Below the pieces are notes generated by a model. That model was not told the origin of the DNA. It ran no database searches and saw only the letters and a program-made list of their open reading frames with translations. From CAWDDA01 sp963813345 (GTDB lineage Bacteria > Acidobacteriota > Blastocatellia > RBC074), in the NCBI GenBank assembly GCA_963813345.1, contig CAWEYR010000017.1, positions 1-36,073 on the forward strand: 36,073 nt of DNA, given 5' to 3'. Position numbers and translations under genes: made by a program. Shown one piece after another: positions 16,145 to 28,025 of this stretch (the stretch's first letter is position 1; each line of letters starts with the position of its first letter).

Positions 16145-19100
16145 ATGGCAAGTCTATCTGGACGCGTCGGCGTGTGGTCGATTGGATTCCGACGCTCTTC
16201 GTTGGCCTTACTGTTGATTGGCTTTACTTCCGCTGGTCTGGTGATCGCCCAGCAAGGCAAGCGGCCACTGACTCACGATGATTATGACAGCTGGAAGTCG
16301 ATCCAATCGCAACAGATTTCTCGCGACGGAAAGATAGTTGCTTACGCACTAGTCCCGCAGGATGGAGACGGCGAGGTTGTAGTTCGCAATGTCGAGACAG
16401 GCAAGGAATACCGGCACAGTCGAGGAGCCCGCCCGGAACCTTCGCCACAACCGGAAGGCGGCCTGCCCGAACCCGGCCCTGGACCCGGTCCAGGCGGGCG
16501 CGGCTTTGGTGGGGGCGGAGGTGGTCAGGTCGCGATTTCCGCCGGAAGTGCCAATGTCCTTTTCACGATCTATCCGACAAAGGAAGAGGTAAAGCAGGCG
16601 CGGAAGCAGAGAAAGCGTCCGGATGAAATGCCGAAGAACGCTCTCGGGATAATGAATGTTTCCACGGGTAAGGTAACCAGGGTCGATCGTGTAAAACGCT
16701 TCCAGATTCCGGAGGATGGCGACGGCTATGTCGCATATCTCCTCGAACCAAAAACTCCCGAGCGAAGACCCGAGGGTGGCGCTCCGGGCGCGAGTGGAAC
16801 GGAAGAGAGACGAGCTCCTGAAGCTGCCGGTGCCGGTGCCAGCGGCTCAGCCGCCGGACGACGCCCTGGTGCACGGCGCAAAGAGTTCGGAACCGATCTG
16901 GTTGTACGAAATCTTGCTAACGACAGCGAGCGGACTATTGCAGACGTGCTCGACTTTACGATCAGCGATGATGGGAAAAGCCTGGTCTATTCAGTCTCCT
17001 CAAAGCAGGAGGAGACGAACGGAGCATTTGCGATCACACCGCTTGACGCAGCGGCGACGCCTCGCGCGCTTCTCAAGGGCAAGGGCCAGTACACACGATT
17101 CACGTGGGACGAGGATGGGACACAGCTCGCCTTTACCAGCGATCGCGATGATGCTGCCGCCAAACAACCGAAATTCAAGCTCTACCATTGGGACCGCGTC
17201 GCGCCCGAAGCCAGCGAGATAGTATCGGTATCAACCACCGGATTTCGTTCGGGGATGGTGATCAGCGAGCGGGGCGCGCTCAGCTTTTCACTTACCGGTA
17301 ATCGCCTCTTTTTTGGCGTACAGCCGACACCGGAACCAGAAAGGGAAGACGATCCGGAGGCAGCCGCTGACGACGAGAAGGTCGTTGTTGATCTATGGCA
17401 CTGGAATGATGATTTTATTCAACCAATGCAAAAGGTCCGCGCACCACAGGATCGCAATCGATCATACAGAGCCGTCTATCACATCAAAGGAAAAGAAACT
17501 TGTACAGCTCGGAGACCAGACGCTCGAGTCGATCAATCCTTCAAGCGATGGTTCGTGGGCAATTGGGGGCGACGATCGCACCTATCGGAAGCTGGTTGGA
17601 GTCGATACCAACTATTCCGACGTCTATCTTGTGAATACCGCAGACGGCAGCAGGAAAGCCCTGCTGAAGAAACAGCAGTTCGGGTGCCAACTGGTCACCT
17701 TCCGGGCGCTGGGCTGTCTATTATGACGGCAAAGACTGGCACAGCCTTTCGGTGCCCGATGGCCGCGATGTCAATTTGACGAAGAGTCTTGGAGTCAGTT
17801 TTGCGCGCGAAGATCACGACAGTCCGAGCACGCCATTCAATTATGGTACTGCGGGCTGGACGAAGGATGAGAAGTTTGTGCTGCTGAATGACCGGTACGA
17901 CATCTGGCAGGTAGCGGCAGATGGAAGCGGCGGCAAGATGTTGACCGATGGTGTCGGCCGTCGCGAAAAGATCGAGTTCCGGTACGTGCGTCTGGATCCA
18001 AAGGAGCGAGCGATAGATCCTGCCAGGCCAATGCTTTTGAGTGCTGAGAACGAGTGGACGCGCGACAGCGGGTTCTACCGCGACAGGATTGGCGGTGGCT
18101 TGCCTGAGAAAGTGATCATGGAGGCGAAGAGCTTTTCGAGCCCCGTCAAGGCACGGAACGCTGACAGGCTGCTCTTCACCGCTACGCGCTTTGAAGAGTT
18201 CCCGGACCTCCTCGTTTCCGGACTCGATTTCAAAGACGTACGTAAGGTAAGCAAAGCCAATCCGCAGATGGCTCAGTTTGTCTGGGGCAAGTCAGAGCTT
18301 GTGCGGTTCAAGAATACTGACGGAGTCCCATTGAGCGGGATGCTGATAAAGCCGGACAACTTCGATCCTGCGAAGAAGTATCCGATGATGGTCTACATCT
18401 ACGAGCAGCTCTCTCAGGGCCTTCATCGGTTTGTCAATCCGGGCCCAGGCACTTCGATAAATACGGCCTACTATGTGAGTAATGGATACATTGTATTCAT
18501 GCCGGATATCGTCTACACGATCGGCTATCCGGGGCAGAGCGCGTTGAAGTGTGTGTTGCCTGGAATTCAGGAAGTCGTCAATCGCGGGTTTATTGATGAG
18601 AAGGCGATCGGGATTCAGGGGCACAGCTGGGGCGGTTATCAGATTGCGTACATGGTCGACGCAGACCAATCGCTTCAAAGCTGCCGCACCCGGGGCTCTC
18701 GTCGCGAATATGACGAGTGCCTACAGTGGCATCCGCTGGGGATCGGGGTTGCCCCGGCAGTTCCAGTATGAACACACGCAGAGCCGCATCGGCGGGAGCC
18801 TCTGGGAGCAACCGATGCGCTACCTCGAGAACTCACCGGTATTTCGCGCCGATCGCGTCGAGACGCCGATTCTCATGCTGCACAACGACGCTGATGATGC
18901 GGTACCGTGGTATCAGGGCATCGAGTACTACCTTGCGCTGCGCAGGCTCGGCAAGGAAGTCTACATGTTCAATTACAACGGAGAGCCGCACGGTCTGAGA
19001 AAGCGGCCAAATCAGAAGGACTACACGCGGCGTCTGCAACAGTTCTTCGATCACTTTTTGAAGGGTGCTCCGAAGCCCGAGTGGATGGACAAAGGTATTC

Positions 19101-19180
19101 CATTCATCGACCGGGAGAAGGAGAAAGAGCAGTATCGGCCGGCTAAGGCAGCCGCGGCGTCAGGAAACGGCGGGAAATAG
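16145..19180 (+). CDS. Secreted S9-family prolyl oligopeptidase-like peptidase (three frameshifts)
   Basis: A serine peptidase with a signal peptide (SLALLLIGFTSAGLVIAQ), a long beta-propeller region, and a C-terminal alpha/beta-hydrolase domain. The catalytic triad is visible: Ser in GIQGHSWGGYQ (about 18619-18636), Asp in NDADDAVPW, and His in NGEPHGLRKR. ANMTSAYSGIRWGSG and the closing FFDHFLKGAPKPEWM match the large secreted S9 proteins of Bacteroidetes and Acidobacteria. The frame changes near 17490 (restored YHIKEKKLVQLGD by removing an A), near 17680 (QFGANWSPSGRW) and near 18655. The restored length is about 1,010 residues. Pro/Gly-rich insertions occur early in the propeller (about 16430-16530) and again near 16790-16870. 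The start is the ATG with AGGAG upstream rather than the GTG at 16121. Confidence 0.9.
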
Positions 19181-19196
19181 ACATTCACGACGAAGT

Positions 19197-19271
19197 CAAC
19201 GCAGAGAACGCAGAGAAGACGCAGAGACCAGAGCCAATTCTATTTCTTCTTCGCGTCTTCGCGCTTGCTCT
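19197..19271. repeat. Degenerate intergenic repeat, family E (ACGCAGAG type)
   Basis: Tandem ACGCAGAGA-like units (about 19199-19227) are followed after a short spacer by a partly complementary TTCTTCGCGTCTTCGCG stretch. This resembles the widespread ACGCAGAG intergenic repeats of environmental bacterial genomes. It is less perfect than families A-D. It occupies most of the gap between the convergent S9 peptidase and DinB-like genes. Confidence 0.65.
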
Positions 19272-19307
19272 CGCGTGAGCTTTCTGATTCACACGCCACA
19301 CACCAAA

Positions 19308-19793
19308 TCAGGTTCCGGACGGCTCGTCCGCAGATGGCCCATAAATCGATGGCACTTTGCCGCCCATCGGTCTCAGATAGGCCGATAGTTGTCCTCGATG
19401 ATGGATCGCGTCAAACATGATGAACCAGAGAAACTGACCTACTGGCGTTTCCCACGCCAGTTTCCCCTGGTAGTAAAACTGAGCGTTCCGATCCCAAGCC
19501 TCGTCATCGAGCTTTGAGACCAGCCCGGACAGCTCTTTTGACCAACCCTCATACATTTCCAGCATCTGAGCCAATGGCGGAGCCGGGTCAGTTCTCCACT
19601 CAGTCTTGCTCTCCTTTACAGTCTCAATACAGGCCCTGAGTTCGGTTGTAAGCGTCCATACGAGTTGCTCAGCCGAAGGAGATTTTTCGTGTGGCTTGTA
19701 ACTCAGTTTGTCTTCGGGAAGCGCCTTGAGCACGCGCAGAAATACAGGTAATTCAGCTTCGAGCCTCGCCACATAGAATTCGCGAAGTGTCAT
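19308..19793 (-). CDS. DinB-like four-helix protein
   Basis: Intact 161-residue protein of the DinB/YfiT four-helix superfamily, typical members of which bind a metal through three histidines. The C-terminal helix keeps the hallmark DAIHHRGQLSAYLRPMGGKVPSIYG. The earlier ligand, usually a His in an xxWHLxH-like helix, is Thr here (AEQLVWTLTTEL), so metal binding may be altered. Members include thiol-dependent transferases and DNA-damage-induced proteins; the function of this one is unknown. It is convergent with the S9 peptidase. The toxin gene lies upstream on the same strand after an 86-bp gap. Confidence 0.85.
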   Translation of the reverse strand: MTLREFYVARLEAELPVFLRVLKALPEDKLSYKPHEKSPSAEQLVWTLTTELRACIETVKESKTEWRTDPAPPLAQMLEMYEGWSKELSGLVSKLDDEAWDRNAQFYYQGKLAWETPVGQFLWFIMFDAIHHRGQLSAYLRPMGGKVPSIYGPSADEPSGT

Positions 19794-19879
19794 CTCTTAA
19801 CCTCATTTGTTTGTAAATGTGCGCTGCGAGTAACTATTAGAAGTTCGACACACTGAACACCGCCCCACTACGGGCAAGC

Positions 19880-20182
19880 CTAATCAACGCGTCTTTTCCA
19901 TTCGGCTGGATCCCGCGCCGTGTGAAGAACTGCGACAATCAGGATGATTTCGCCCTCCACCGAGAAATAGACAGCGTACGGAAATCGTTTGGTGAACGCT
20001 CGTCGAATTCCGATCTTAAGATTCTCATACTTGAACGGACCATCGAGGATATTTTCAAATGTCGCGCGAAGTTCCTCAAGGAACTCGAGACCGAGTCCGT
20101 CCTGCTCGCCTTCATACCACTCAAAGGCGGTCTCGATGTCACGAGCAACAGAGGGAAGAGCTTCGACCCTGTATCGGCTCAC
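19880..20182 (-). CDS. ParE/RelE-superfamily toxin
   Basis: Intact 100-residue protein of the type II toxin superfamily. It has a short N-terminal strand (YRVEALPSVARDIETAFEWYEGE), a helical hairpin (LGLEFLEELRATFENILDGP), and a C-terminal beta sheet with the typical R-RRAFTKRFPYAVYFSVEGEIILIVAVLHTARDPAEWKRR. ParE-type members poison gyrase and RelE-type members cleave mRNA; the sequence does not decide between them. The start is GTG and overlaps the antitoxin stop codon by 4 nt (GTGA), as usual for translationally coupled pairs. Confidence 0.88.
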   Translation of the reverse strand: MSRYRVEALPSVARDIETAFEWYEGEQDGLGLEFLEELRATFENILDGPFKYENLKIGIRRAFTKRFPYAVYFSVEGEIILIVAVLHTARDPAEWKRRVD

Positions 20183-20412
20183 TTCGACTTGTTCGCGAGA
20201 CGATTCAGCAGTTCAAAAGCATCGTCTGTCGAGGATGAACCCTCGCGGTATCGTCTCAATCGTTCTTCCACTAAGTTCACGTGACTCTCGAGCACTGGTA
20301 TTTCTTCTGGTCTTTCGGCGATCTGGTCCCAGAGTGCCTGAAGATATCGGACCTGCTCGGTCTTCGACATCGAGTTGAAACCTGCTGGTAAAGGAATCGA
20401 CGTTTCAGACAT
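20179..20412 (-). CDS. Addiction-module antitoxin
   Basis: A 77-residue protein resembling the short unstable antitoxins of the addiction-module component family paired with ParE/RelE toxins. It has an N-terminal segment FNSMSKTEQVRYLQALWDQIAERPEEIPVLESHVNLVEERLRRYREG, followed by a flexible end that should wrap the toxin. The frame reaches 20421 by a GTG, but the ATG at 20410-20412 with GGTGAG just upstream fits better. It precedes and overlaps the toxin gene. Antitoxins of this kind usually repress their own promoter; no operator was recognised. Confidence 0.83.
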   Translation of the reverse strand: MSETSIPLPAGFNSMSKTEQVRYLQALWDQIAERPEEIPVLESHVNLVEERLRRYREGSSSTDDAFELLNRLANKSK

Positions 20413-20464
20413 ATCTCTCACCTGTCCGTCATGATACGCCTACAACTGATTGTCCGCCATCGCG

Positions 20465-20513
20465 GTTCGAGTTCAAGCTTTAGCTTGCAGCAAGCTAAAG
20501 CTTGAACTCGAAC
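20465..20513. repeat. Palindromic repeat, family A, minimal copy A5
   Basis: A perfect 49-bp palindrome with 24-nt arms (20465-20488 and 20490-20513) around a single central A. Each arm contains GAGTTCAAGCTTTAGCTTG or its complement. There are no outer tandem units and no loop, so this copy defines the minimal unit of family A. It lies between the metalloprotease stop and the antitoxin start, both on the minus strand. Confidence 0.95.
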
Positions 20514-20521
20514 GAGCCCCG

Positions 20522-23122
<2,601 letters not shown>

Positions 23123-23155
23123 GTTCCGAGATTCCTCCTGAAAAGCCTGGTTAGT

Positions 23156-23184
23156 TTGACCGCCTGTGAAAGGCCATATTATTC
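23156..23184 (+). promoter_or_regulatory. Possible sigma70-like promoter for the MFS gene
   Basis: TTGACC (23156-23161) and TTATTC (23179-23184) are separated by 17 nt in the 113-bp divergent gap, 51 nt before the MFS start codon. The match to the -35/-10 consensus is moderate, and acidobacterial promoters are not well defined, so this is only a candidate. Confidence 0.3.
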
Positions 23185-23235
23185 TAGCTGTCATTGTCGC
23201 TCCCAGCGACCATTCACGGGAAAATCGGAGGCACA

Positions 23236-24535
23236 ATGAGTCAGGACGTTCGAGCGGCTCGCACCGCTGCGCATAACGCGCTTTAAGATCCCCCATCTGC
23301 GCTGGTACATCTGCGGCCTCCTCTTCCTTGCAACGACGATCAATTACATCGACCGCCAGGTGCTCGGCATACTGGCTCCCGATCTGCAGCGCGAAATCGG
23401 CTGGTCAGAGCTCGATTACGGCCGCATCGTAATTGCCTTCCAGGTTTCGTATGCGTTCATGATGCTCGTGTCTGGCAGGATCATCGATCGCATCGGCACC
23501 AAGATGGGTTTTTCGATTGCGATTGTCTGGTGGTCTGTCGCTGCCATGGGTCACGCGCTCGCTCGGAGCGCTTTTGGATTTGGCGTAGCCCGATTCTTTC
23601 TCGGAGTTGGCGAGGCTGCGAACTTCCCGGCATCGATCAAGACGATTGCCGAGTGGTTTCCGAAAAGCGAACGAGCGCTCGCTACCGGAATATTCAACGG
23701 TGGCACGAATATCGGCGCAATTGCAGCACCGATAATGGTGCCTCTCATTGCAGAGAAGTATGGATGGCAGGGCGCTTTCATCATCACTGGCGCCATCGGG
23801 TTTTTCTGGCTGATCCTGTGGCTCGCGCTCTATCACCAGCCTCGAGCTCATCCGAATCTTGCAGAGAACGAACTGAAACTGATCGAGGATGGCGTAGCCC
23901 GAAGAGAAGTTCGTCAAGATTCCTCTCTTCAAACTTCTCAGCTACCGGCAGCTTTGGGCAGTAGCACTTGGCAAGATGATGACCGACCCGGTCTGGTGGT
24001 TCTATCTTTTCTGGCTTCCAAAGTTCCTGTTCAGTGAGCACGGCATCCGCGGCACGCCAGCTGATTCCTTACCTGACTCTCGTCTACATTATTTCTGATG
24101 TTGGATCCATTCTCGGCGGCTACGTTTCCTCAGCGCTGATTAAGCGCGGATGGACTGTGAATCGCTCGAGAAAGACCGCAATGTTTGCCTTTGCGGCGAT
24201 CGTTCCAGTTGTAATTATTGCAAGTCAGACCCGCAGCGCATGGCTCGCTGTAACTCTTGTAGGCATTGCGGCTGCATGTCATCAGGCATGGTCGGCAAAT
24301 ATTTTCACTCTGGCGTCCGACATGTTTCCGCGCCGCGCCATCGGATCGGTGATCGGATTTGCGGGATTCGCAGGCGGCATCGGCGGAATCGCTATGGCTG
24401 AGTTTGCAGGCCAAGTGTTTTAGGCCGACCCACGTTTTTATCTGCCAATGTTTATCGTCGCCGGAGTCGCATACCTTGCCGCAACTCGGCGTAGTTCATC
24501 TGCTCGCACCAAAGCTCGAGCCGGCCAAGATTTGA
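23236..24535 (+). CDS. MFS transporter, ACS/hexuronate-type (several frameshifts)
   Basis: Major facilitator permease of the anion:cation symporter (ExuT/sugar-acid) type. Seen: RWYICGLLFLATTINYIDRQVLGILAPDL, GRIIDRIGTKMGFS (loop 2-3 motif), GVGEAANFPASIKTIAEWFP, ATGIFNGGTNIGAIAAPIMVP, PVWWFYLFWLPKFL, QLIPYLTLVYIISDVGSILGG, ACHQAWSANIFTLASDMFPRRAIGSVIG, and a final HLLAPKLEPAKI. The pieces lie in different frames, with changes near 23280, 23905, 24050, 24425 and 24488. The restored length is about 430 residues with 12 membrane segments. The start ATG at 23236 follows GGAGG closely. The likely substrate is a sugar acid or similar organic anion. The LigC-like gene begins 7 bp later. Confidence 0.87.
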
Positions 24536-24541
24536 GAGGCC

Positions 24542-25693
24542 ATGAATCTTCCCGTGAACCCGCCGATTCTGCCCGATGCTCGCCAAACGCGTCGGCGAAT
24601 TGCCGACAGCCGGGGAGTGGATTTTCGAACCGAAATGGGATGGCTTCCGTGCCCTCGTCTTTCGCGACGGGGACGAGATTCTGATCCAGAGTCGTGATTC
24701 GAAAACACTCAACAGATACTTCCCCGAGCTGCTCGAACCGCTTCGAGCTCAGTTGCCTGCTCGCTGCGGTGCTCGACGGCGAAATCGTCATCGCAAGGGG
24801 ACGGCGCACTGGACTTCGATGCACTGCAGCTTCGCATTCATCCCGCAGCGTCGCGGGTGAAGCTTCTCTCACAGCAAATTCCGGCGTCGATAGTCTTCTT
24901 CGATCTCCTCTGCGAAGGTGACGCGGACCTGCGCGGAATGCCGTTTGAAGCGCGCCGTTCAAAACTGGAATCACTGCTTGCATCCGCTCAGCCACCGATC
25001 CACCTGACACCCGCAACCAGTGAATCAAGTATCGCCGCGGACTGGTTTCGCCGCTTCGAGGGTGCAGGTCTCGATGGAGTCATCGCTAAACCCGTCTCGG
25101 GGACCTACGAAGCGAACAAGCGCGTCATGCTCAAGGTCAAGCATGAGCGCGATTGCGATTGCGTTGTGGCGGGCTTTCGCTGGTACAAGAAGAGTGAGGG
25201 TACGGCGGTCGGCTCGCTCCTGCTCGGACTTTTCGACGATGCCGGCACACTTCAGCATGTCGGCGTCTGTGCGAGCTTCACCGAAACGGTACGCCGTGAG
25301 CTTACAGAGTACCTGGCGCCATATCGCGAGGACGCGTTAGTCGCTCACCCCTGGAAAGACTGGGCGGGGCACGAATCAGCTGAAGGTGACGCCGGGCGTC
25401 GAATGCCTGGCGGCCAGAGCCGCTGGAGTCAGGGAAAGGACCTGTCGTGGGAGCCGCTTCGTCCGGAGCTGGTTGTGGAAGTTGCATACGAGCACATGCA
25501 GGGCAGCCGCTTCCGCCACCTTGCGCACTTTCGACGATGGCGCACGGACAAAAAGCCAAGTGATTGCACGTATGCACAACTTGAAGTCGTTCCACCGCAC
25601 GAGCTGGCTGTCGATTTTCAAAGCGGGAGCGGGCACGGAACACACGGAAAGACACGGAAAAACACGGAAAGACATAGAACATTCAAGAATTAG
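24542..25693 (+). CDS. ligC: ATP-dependent DNA ligase, LigC type (frameshifted)
   Basis: Stand-alone ATP-dependent DNA ligase resembling mycobacterial LigC. The nucleophile Lys lies in EPKWDGFRAL (Lys codon 24633-24635). Other conserved segments are LDGEIVIA, LDFDALQLRIHPAASRVKLL, FEGAGLDGVIAKP, KRVMLKVKHERDCDCVVAGFRW (motif V), and the OB-fold end GKDLSWEPLRPELVVEVAYEHMQGSRFRHLAHFRRWR. Frames change near 24575 (removing a C restores NPPILPMLAKRV), near 24765 and near 24805. The length is about 380 residues, normal for LigC. The last 15 or so codons (HGTHGKTRKNTERHR) are translated from palindrome family D, which also supplies the stop. It is convergent with the Prim-PolC-like gene, with an 11-bp overlap. 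Confidence 0.88.
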
Positions 25694-25730
25694 TTCGGTG
25701 TATTTCCGTGTCTTTTCCGTGCGTTCCGTG
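25634..25730. repeat. Palindromic repeat, family D (CACGGAA type), at overlapping gene ends
   Basis: Tandem CACGGAA-like units on the left (25634-25670) face TTTCCGTG-like units on the right (about 25702-25730). Both convergent genes run into it. The ligase reads HGTHGKTRKNTERHR from one strand and the Prim-Pol reads DHGTHGKDTEIHRTNS from the other, each ending near its centre. Confidence 0.88.
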
Positions 25731-27051
25731 GTCAATCTTCTTCGCAGCGCGCCTGTTTCGCCACTCCCTTGTTGGATCGTCATCAGGATCGGGAGTCTCC
25801 TGCGGTGGGCGCAACTCTTCCGGCACATTCCGCAGGTTCACTCGGATGCGAGTCCACGTGGATGACCTGCCTCGCATAGAGTCGACCAGTACGTCGTCCA
25901 CGGCGAGTAGGCCGGCCACTTCGGCATGTTTGCTCTTCCACCTTTCAAGACCCGCAAGCGCCGCTTCTTTGTCGGGAGAGTTCGCTACGACCACAAGTGG
26001 CGCTTTGGTCCGCGGCTTTCTCACGGCGGGCTTCTTCGCCGCGGAACGCGCGCGCGACGGGGCCACGCGCGTTGTTTCTCCCTCCATTTTTCGAAAGTGT
26101 GGAGGCCAGGGAGCATCGCCAAGACCTGCCGCTTCGTCTTCTGCCGCGAGCTCGAGCAGCTTCTCGAGAGAACCAGGCTCGTTGTCCATCCCTGCGTGCG
26201 GATCGCCGGACTCTTCGAAGCGTTCTGGCACTGTAAGTACTGTGAAGTCGGCCGGGTCGCAGTCGGGGACCTCTTCCCAATTGAGTGTCGTCGACACGCG
26301 GGCGTCGGGAAGCGGGCGCACGGAGAATGCAGAGCACGTAGTGCGGTCTTTCGCGTTCTGGTTATAGTCCAGAAACACGCCGTGACGTTCCTCTTTCCAC
26401 CACTTCGAGCTGGCCAGCGCCGGTGCGCGACGCTCGATTGCTCGCGAGAGCGCGAGTGCGGCACGACGCACTTCTATGAAATTCCAGCGCGGCTCGATCC
26501 GTACATTCACGTGCATCCCGCGTGAACCGCTGGTTTTCGGCCAGCCACGAAGCCCCATTTCCTCGAGAAAAGCTTTCACCTCGAGAGCAACGCGGCGAAC
26601 GTCTTCCCAACTGACTCCTGGACCTGGATCCAGGTCTACTCGCAACTCGTCCGGATGATCGAGATCAGCCGGAGCGCACGGGGTGCGGGTGAAGTTCGAT
26701 GCATCCGAGGTTCACGATCCAGGCGAGACCCGCGACGTTATCGACAACGACCTCTTCAGCTATGCGGCCTGAAGGGAACGATAGTGTGACTGTTCGCAAC
26801 CACGGAGGCAGATTCGCGGGAGCGCGTTTCTGATAGAACGCCTGGCCGTCGGCGCCATCGACGAAACGCTTGAGCACAATCGGTCGATCCCGGATTCCGG
26901 CGAGCGCCCCCGGCGCGACCGACAGATAGTAACGCACGATGTCGAGTTTCGAGAGTTTCGCCTGTTTTGAAAAATAGGGTTTGTCAGGGTGGGTGATACG
27001 AACTTCGTGCCCCTCGACCGAAAGGACCTCGACTGTGTCATCCTTCTTCAC
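25683..27051 (-). CDS. Prim-PolC/LigD polymerase-domain DNA polymerase (one frameshift)
   Basis: Archaeo-eukaryotic primase-type polymerase of the LigD PolDom family, closest by pattern to actinobacterial Prim-PolC. N-terminal part: EVRITHPDKPYFSKQAKLSKLDIVRYYLSVA, then IVLKRFVDGADGQAFYQKRAP. After a frame change near 26670 come the metal-binding ELRVDLDPGPG, KTSGSRGMHVNVRIEPRW, KWWKEERHGVFLDYNQNAKDRT, and SVRPLPDARVSTTLNWEEV. The C-terminal tail DDVLVDSMRGRSSTWTRIRVNLRNVPEELRPPQETPDPDDDP is typical of the stand-alone form. Mycobacterial Prim-PolC and LigC act together in gap filling and excision repair. The start is GTG without a clear ribosome site. The length is about 455 residues, the last 16 or so from repeat D. 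No Ku gene is in the window. Confidence 0.87.
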
Positions 27052-27103
27052 AGCGACAGGCTAACATGCCCGGGCTTGACTAATCTCTCCATGATTTCGG
27101 TTT

Positions 27104-27907
27104 TCAAGCACTCGCAACCAGCCGCAAAATATCTGCAGTCGTAGCATCGGCTGGAAAGAACGATTCCAGCGCTAACTCCGACAAAGTGATATCAACGGGC
27201 GTTCCGAAAACAGTCGTCGTACTGATAAACGAGAGTACTCCTGCTTCTGTCGCGAATTGTAGAGGGACCGCCACTCCGGCGTAATCCGTATTCGCTGACG
27301 TCTTCTCGTTGGCTCTACCCGGCACTGGATAGCTACTGAGCTCATCAAATAATTCTCGAAGCACCGGGTCTGCGCTTACATCAATCTGCCGTCGGAGACG
27401 CGCGAGAAGATGCGAACGCCACTCTTCCAGATTGACGATTCGCGGCGCAACCCCACCAGGATGCAAGCTGAGGCGAAGGACATTCACCGGTCCTTCCAGC
27501 AAGGAGGGCTCAACTCCTGCGAGCAAAGGTGTAACTGCGCGGTTTGAGGCAACCAGAGTCCAATGACGGTCGACGGCGATTGCCGGATACGGTTCGTGTC
27601 CTCGGAGCACGAGATCAACGACTTTGCGTGCTGCCTCAAACGTCGGGTCTTCGAGCGATCTCTCGCGAAAGGTCGGTGCATATCCTGCTGCAACGAGCAG
27701 TGCGTTGCGCTCGCGCAGAGGTACTTCCAGCTGCTCGGCAAGATGAAGGACCATCTCGCGGCTCGGCAATGAGCGCCCGGTTTCGACAAAGCTCAAGTGA
27801 CGGGTCGAAATATCAGCGTCACAGGCAAGGTCAAGCTGGCTCAGACGACGTCGCCTTCGCCAATCCCGCAACAGATTCCCCACCGGTTGAGCCTGGACAT
27901 TGTTCAT
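27104..27907 (-). CDS. XRE-family transcriptional regulator with MmyB-like ligand domain
   Basis: Intact 267-residue regulator. An N-terminal helix-turn-helix lies at residues about 10-65 (LLRDWRRRRRLSQLDLACDADISTRHLSFVETGRSLPS). A larger C-terminal MmyB-like domain at about 95-260 includes YPAIAVDRHWTLVASNRAV, VNVLRLSLHPGGVAPRIVNLEEW, LFDELSSYPVPG, and the closing VDITLSELALESFFPADATTADILRL. This domain resembles a PAS-type fold and in some members binds fatty acids; the ligand here is unknown. The gene is divergent from the four-TM gene at 28026 across 118 bp. That arrangement makes regulation of this neighbour, and autoregulation, the first hypothesis. Confidence 0.9.
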   Translation of the reverse strand: MNNVQAQPVGNLLRDWRRRRRLSQLDLACDADISTRHLSFVETGRSLPSREMVLHLAEQLEVPLRERNALLVAAGYAPTFRERSLEDPTFEAARKVVDLVLRGHEPYPAIAVDRHWTLVASNRAVTPLLAGVEPSLLEGPVNVLRLSLHPGGVAPRIVNLEEWRSHLLARLRRQIDVSADPVLRELFDELSSYPVPGRANEKTSANTDYAGVAVPLQFATEAGVLSFISTTTVFGTPVDITLSELALESFFPADATTADILRLVASA

Positions 27908-28025
27908 GAGTCGCTTGACTCTATCACGGCCTCGGAAGCCGCTCCATTACCTGTGAGGTAATTGTCTTCAACCAGTTCGGTGCGGGATTATGGCGCCAAC
28001 ATAGTGAATGGAGGTATTCAATATC
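27908..28025. promoter_or_regulatory. Divergent control region between XRE regulator and four-TM gene
   Basis: This gap should carry both promoters and, if the regulator controls its neighbour, its operator. A GGAGG lies 11 nt before the rightward ATG at 28026. No clear dyad of regulator-binding size was found by eye. Confidence 0.4.

Noticed and set aside
24425..24535. Possible intergenic region after an early stop of the MFS gene
   Set aside because: Other frames continue the last membrane segment (MFIVAGVAYLAA) and end in HLLAPKLEPAKI, so this is the 3' end of the transporter gene.
25708..26525. Two long plus-strand frames opposite the Prim-PolC gene
   Set aside because: The minus strand carries the conserved polymerase motifs; the plus-strand translations are Ser/Arg/Ala-rich shadows.
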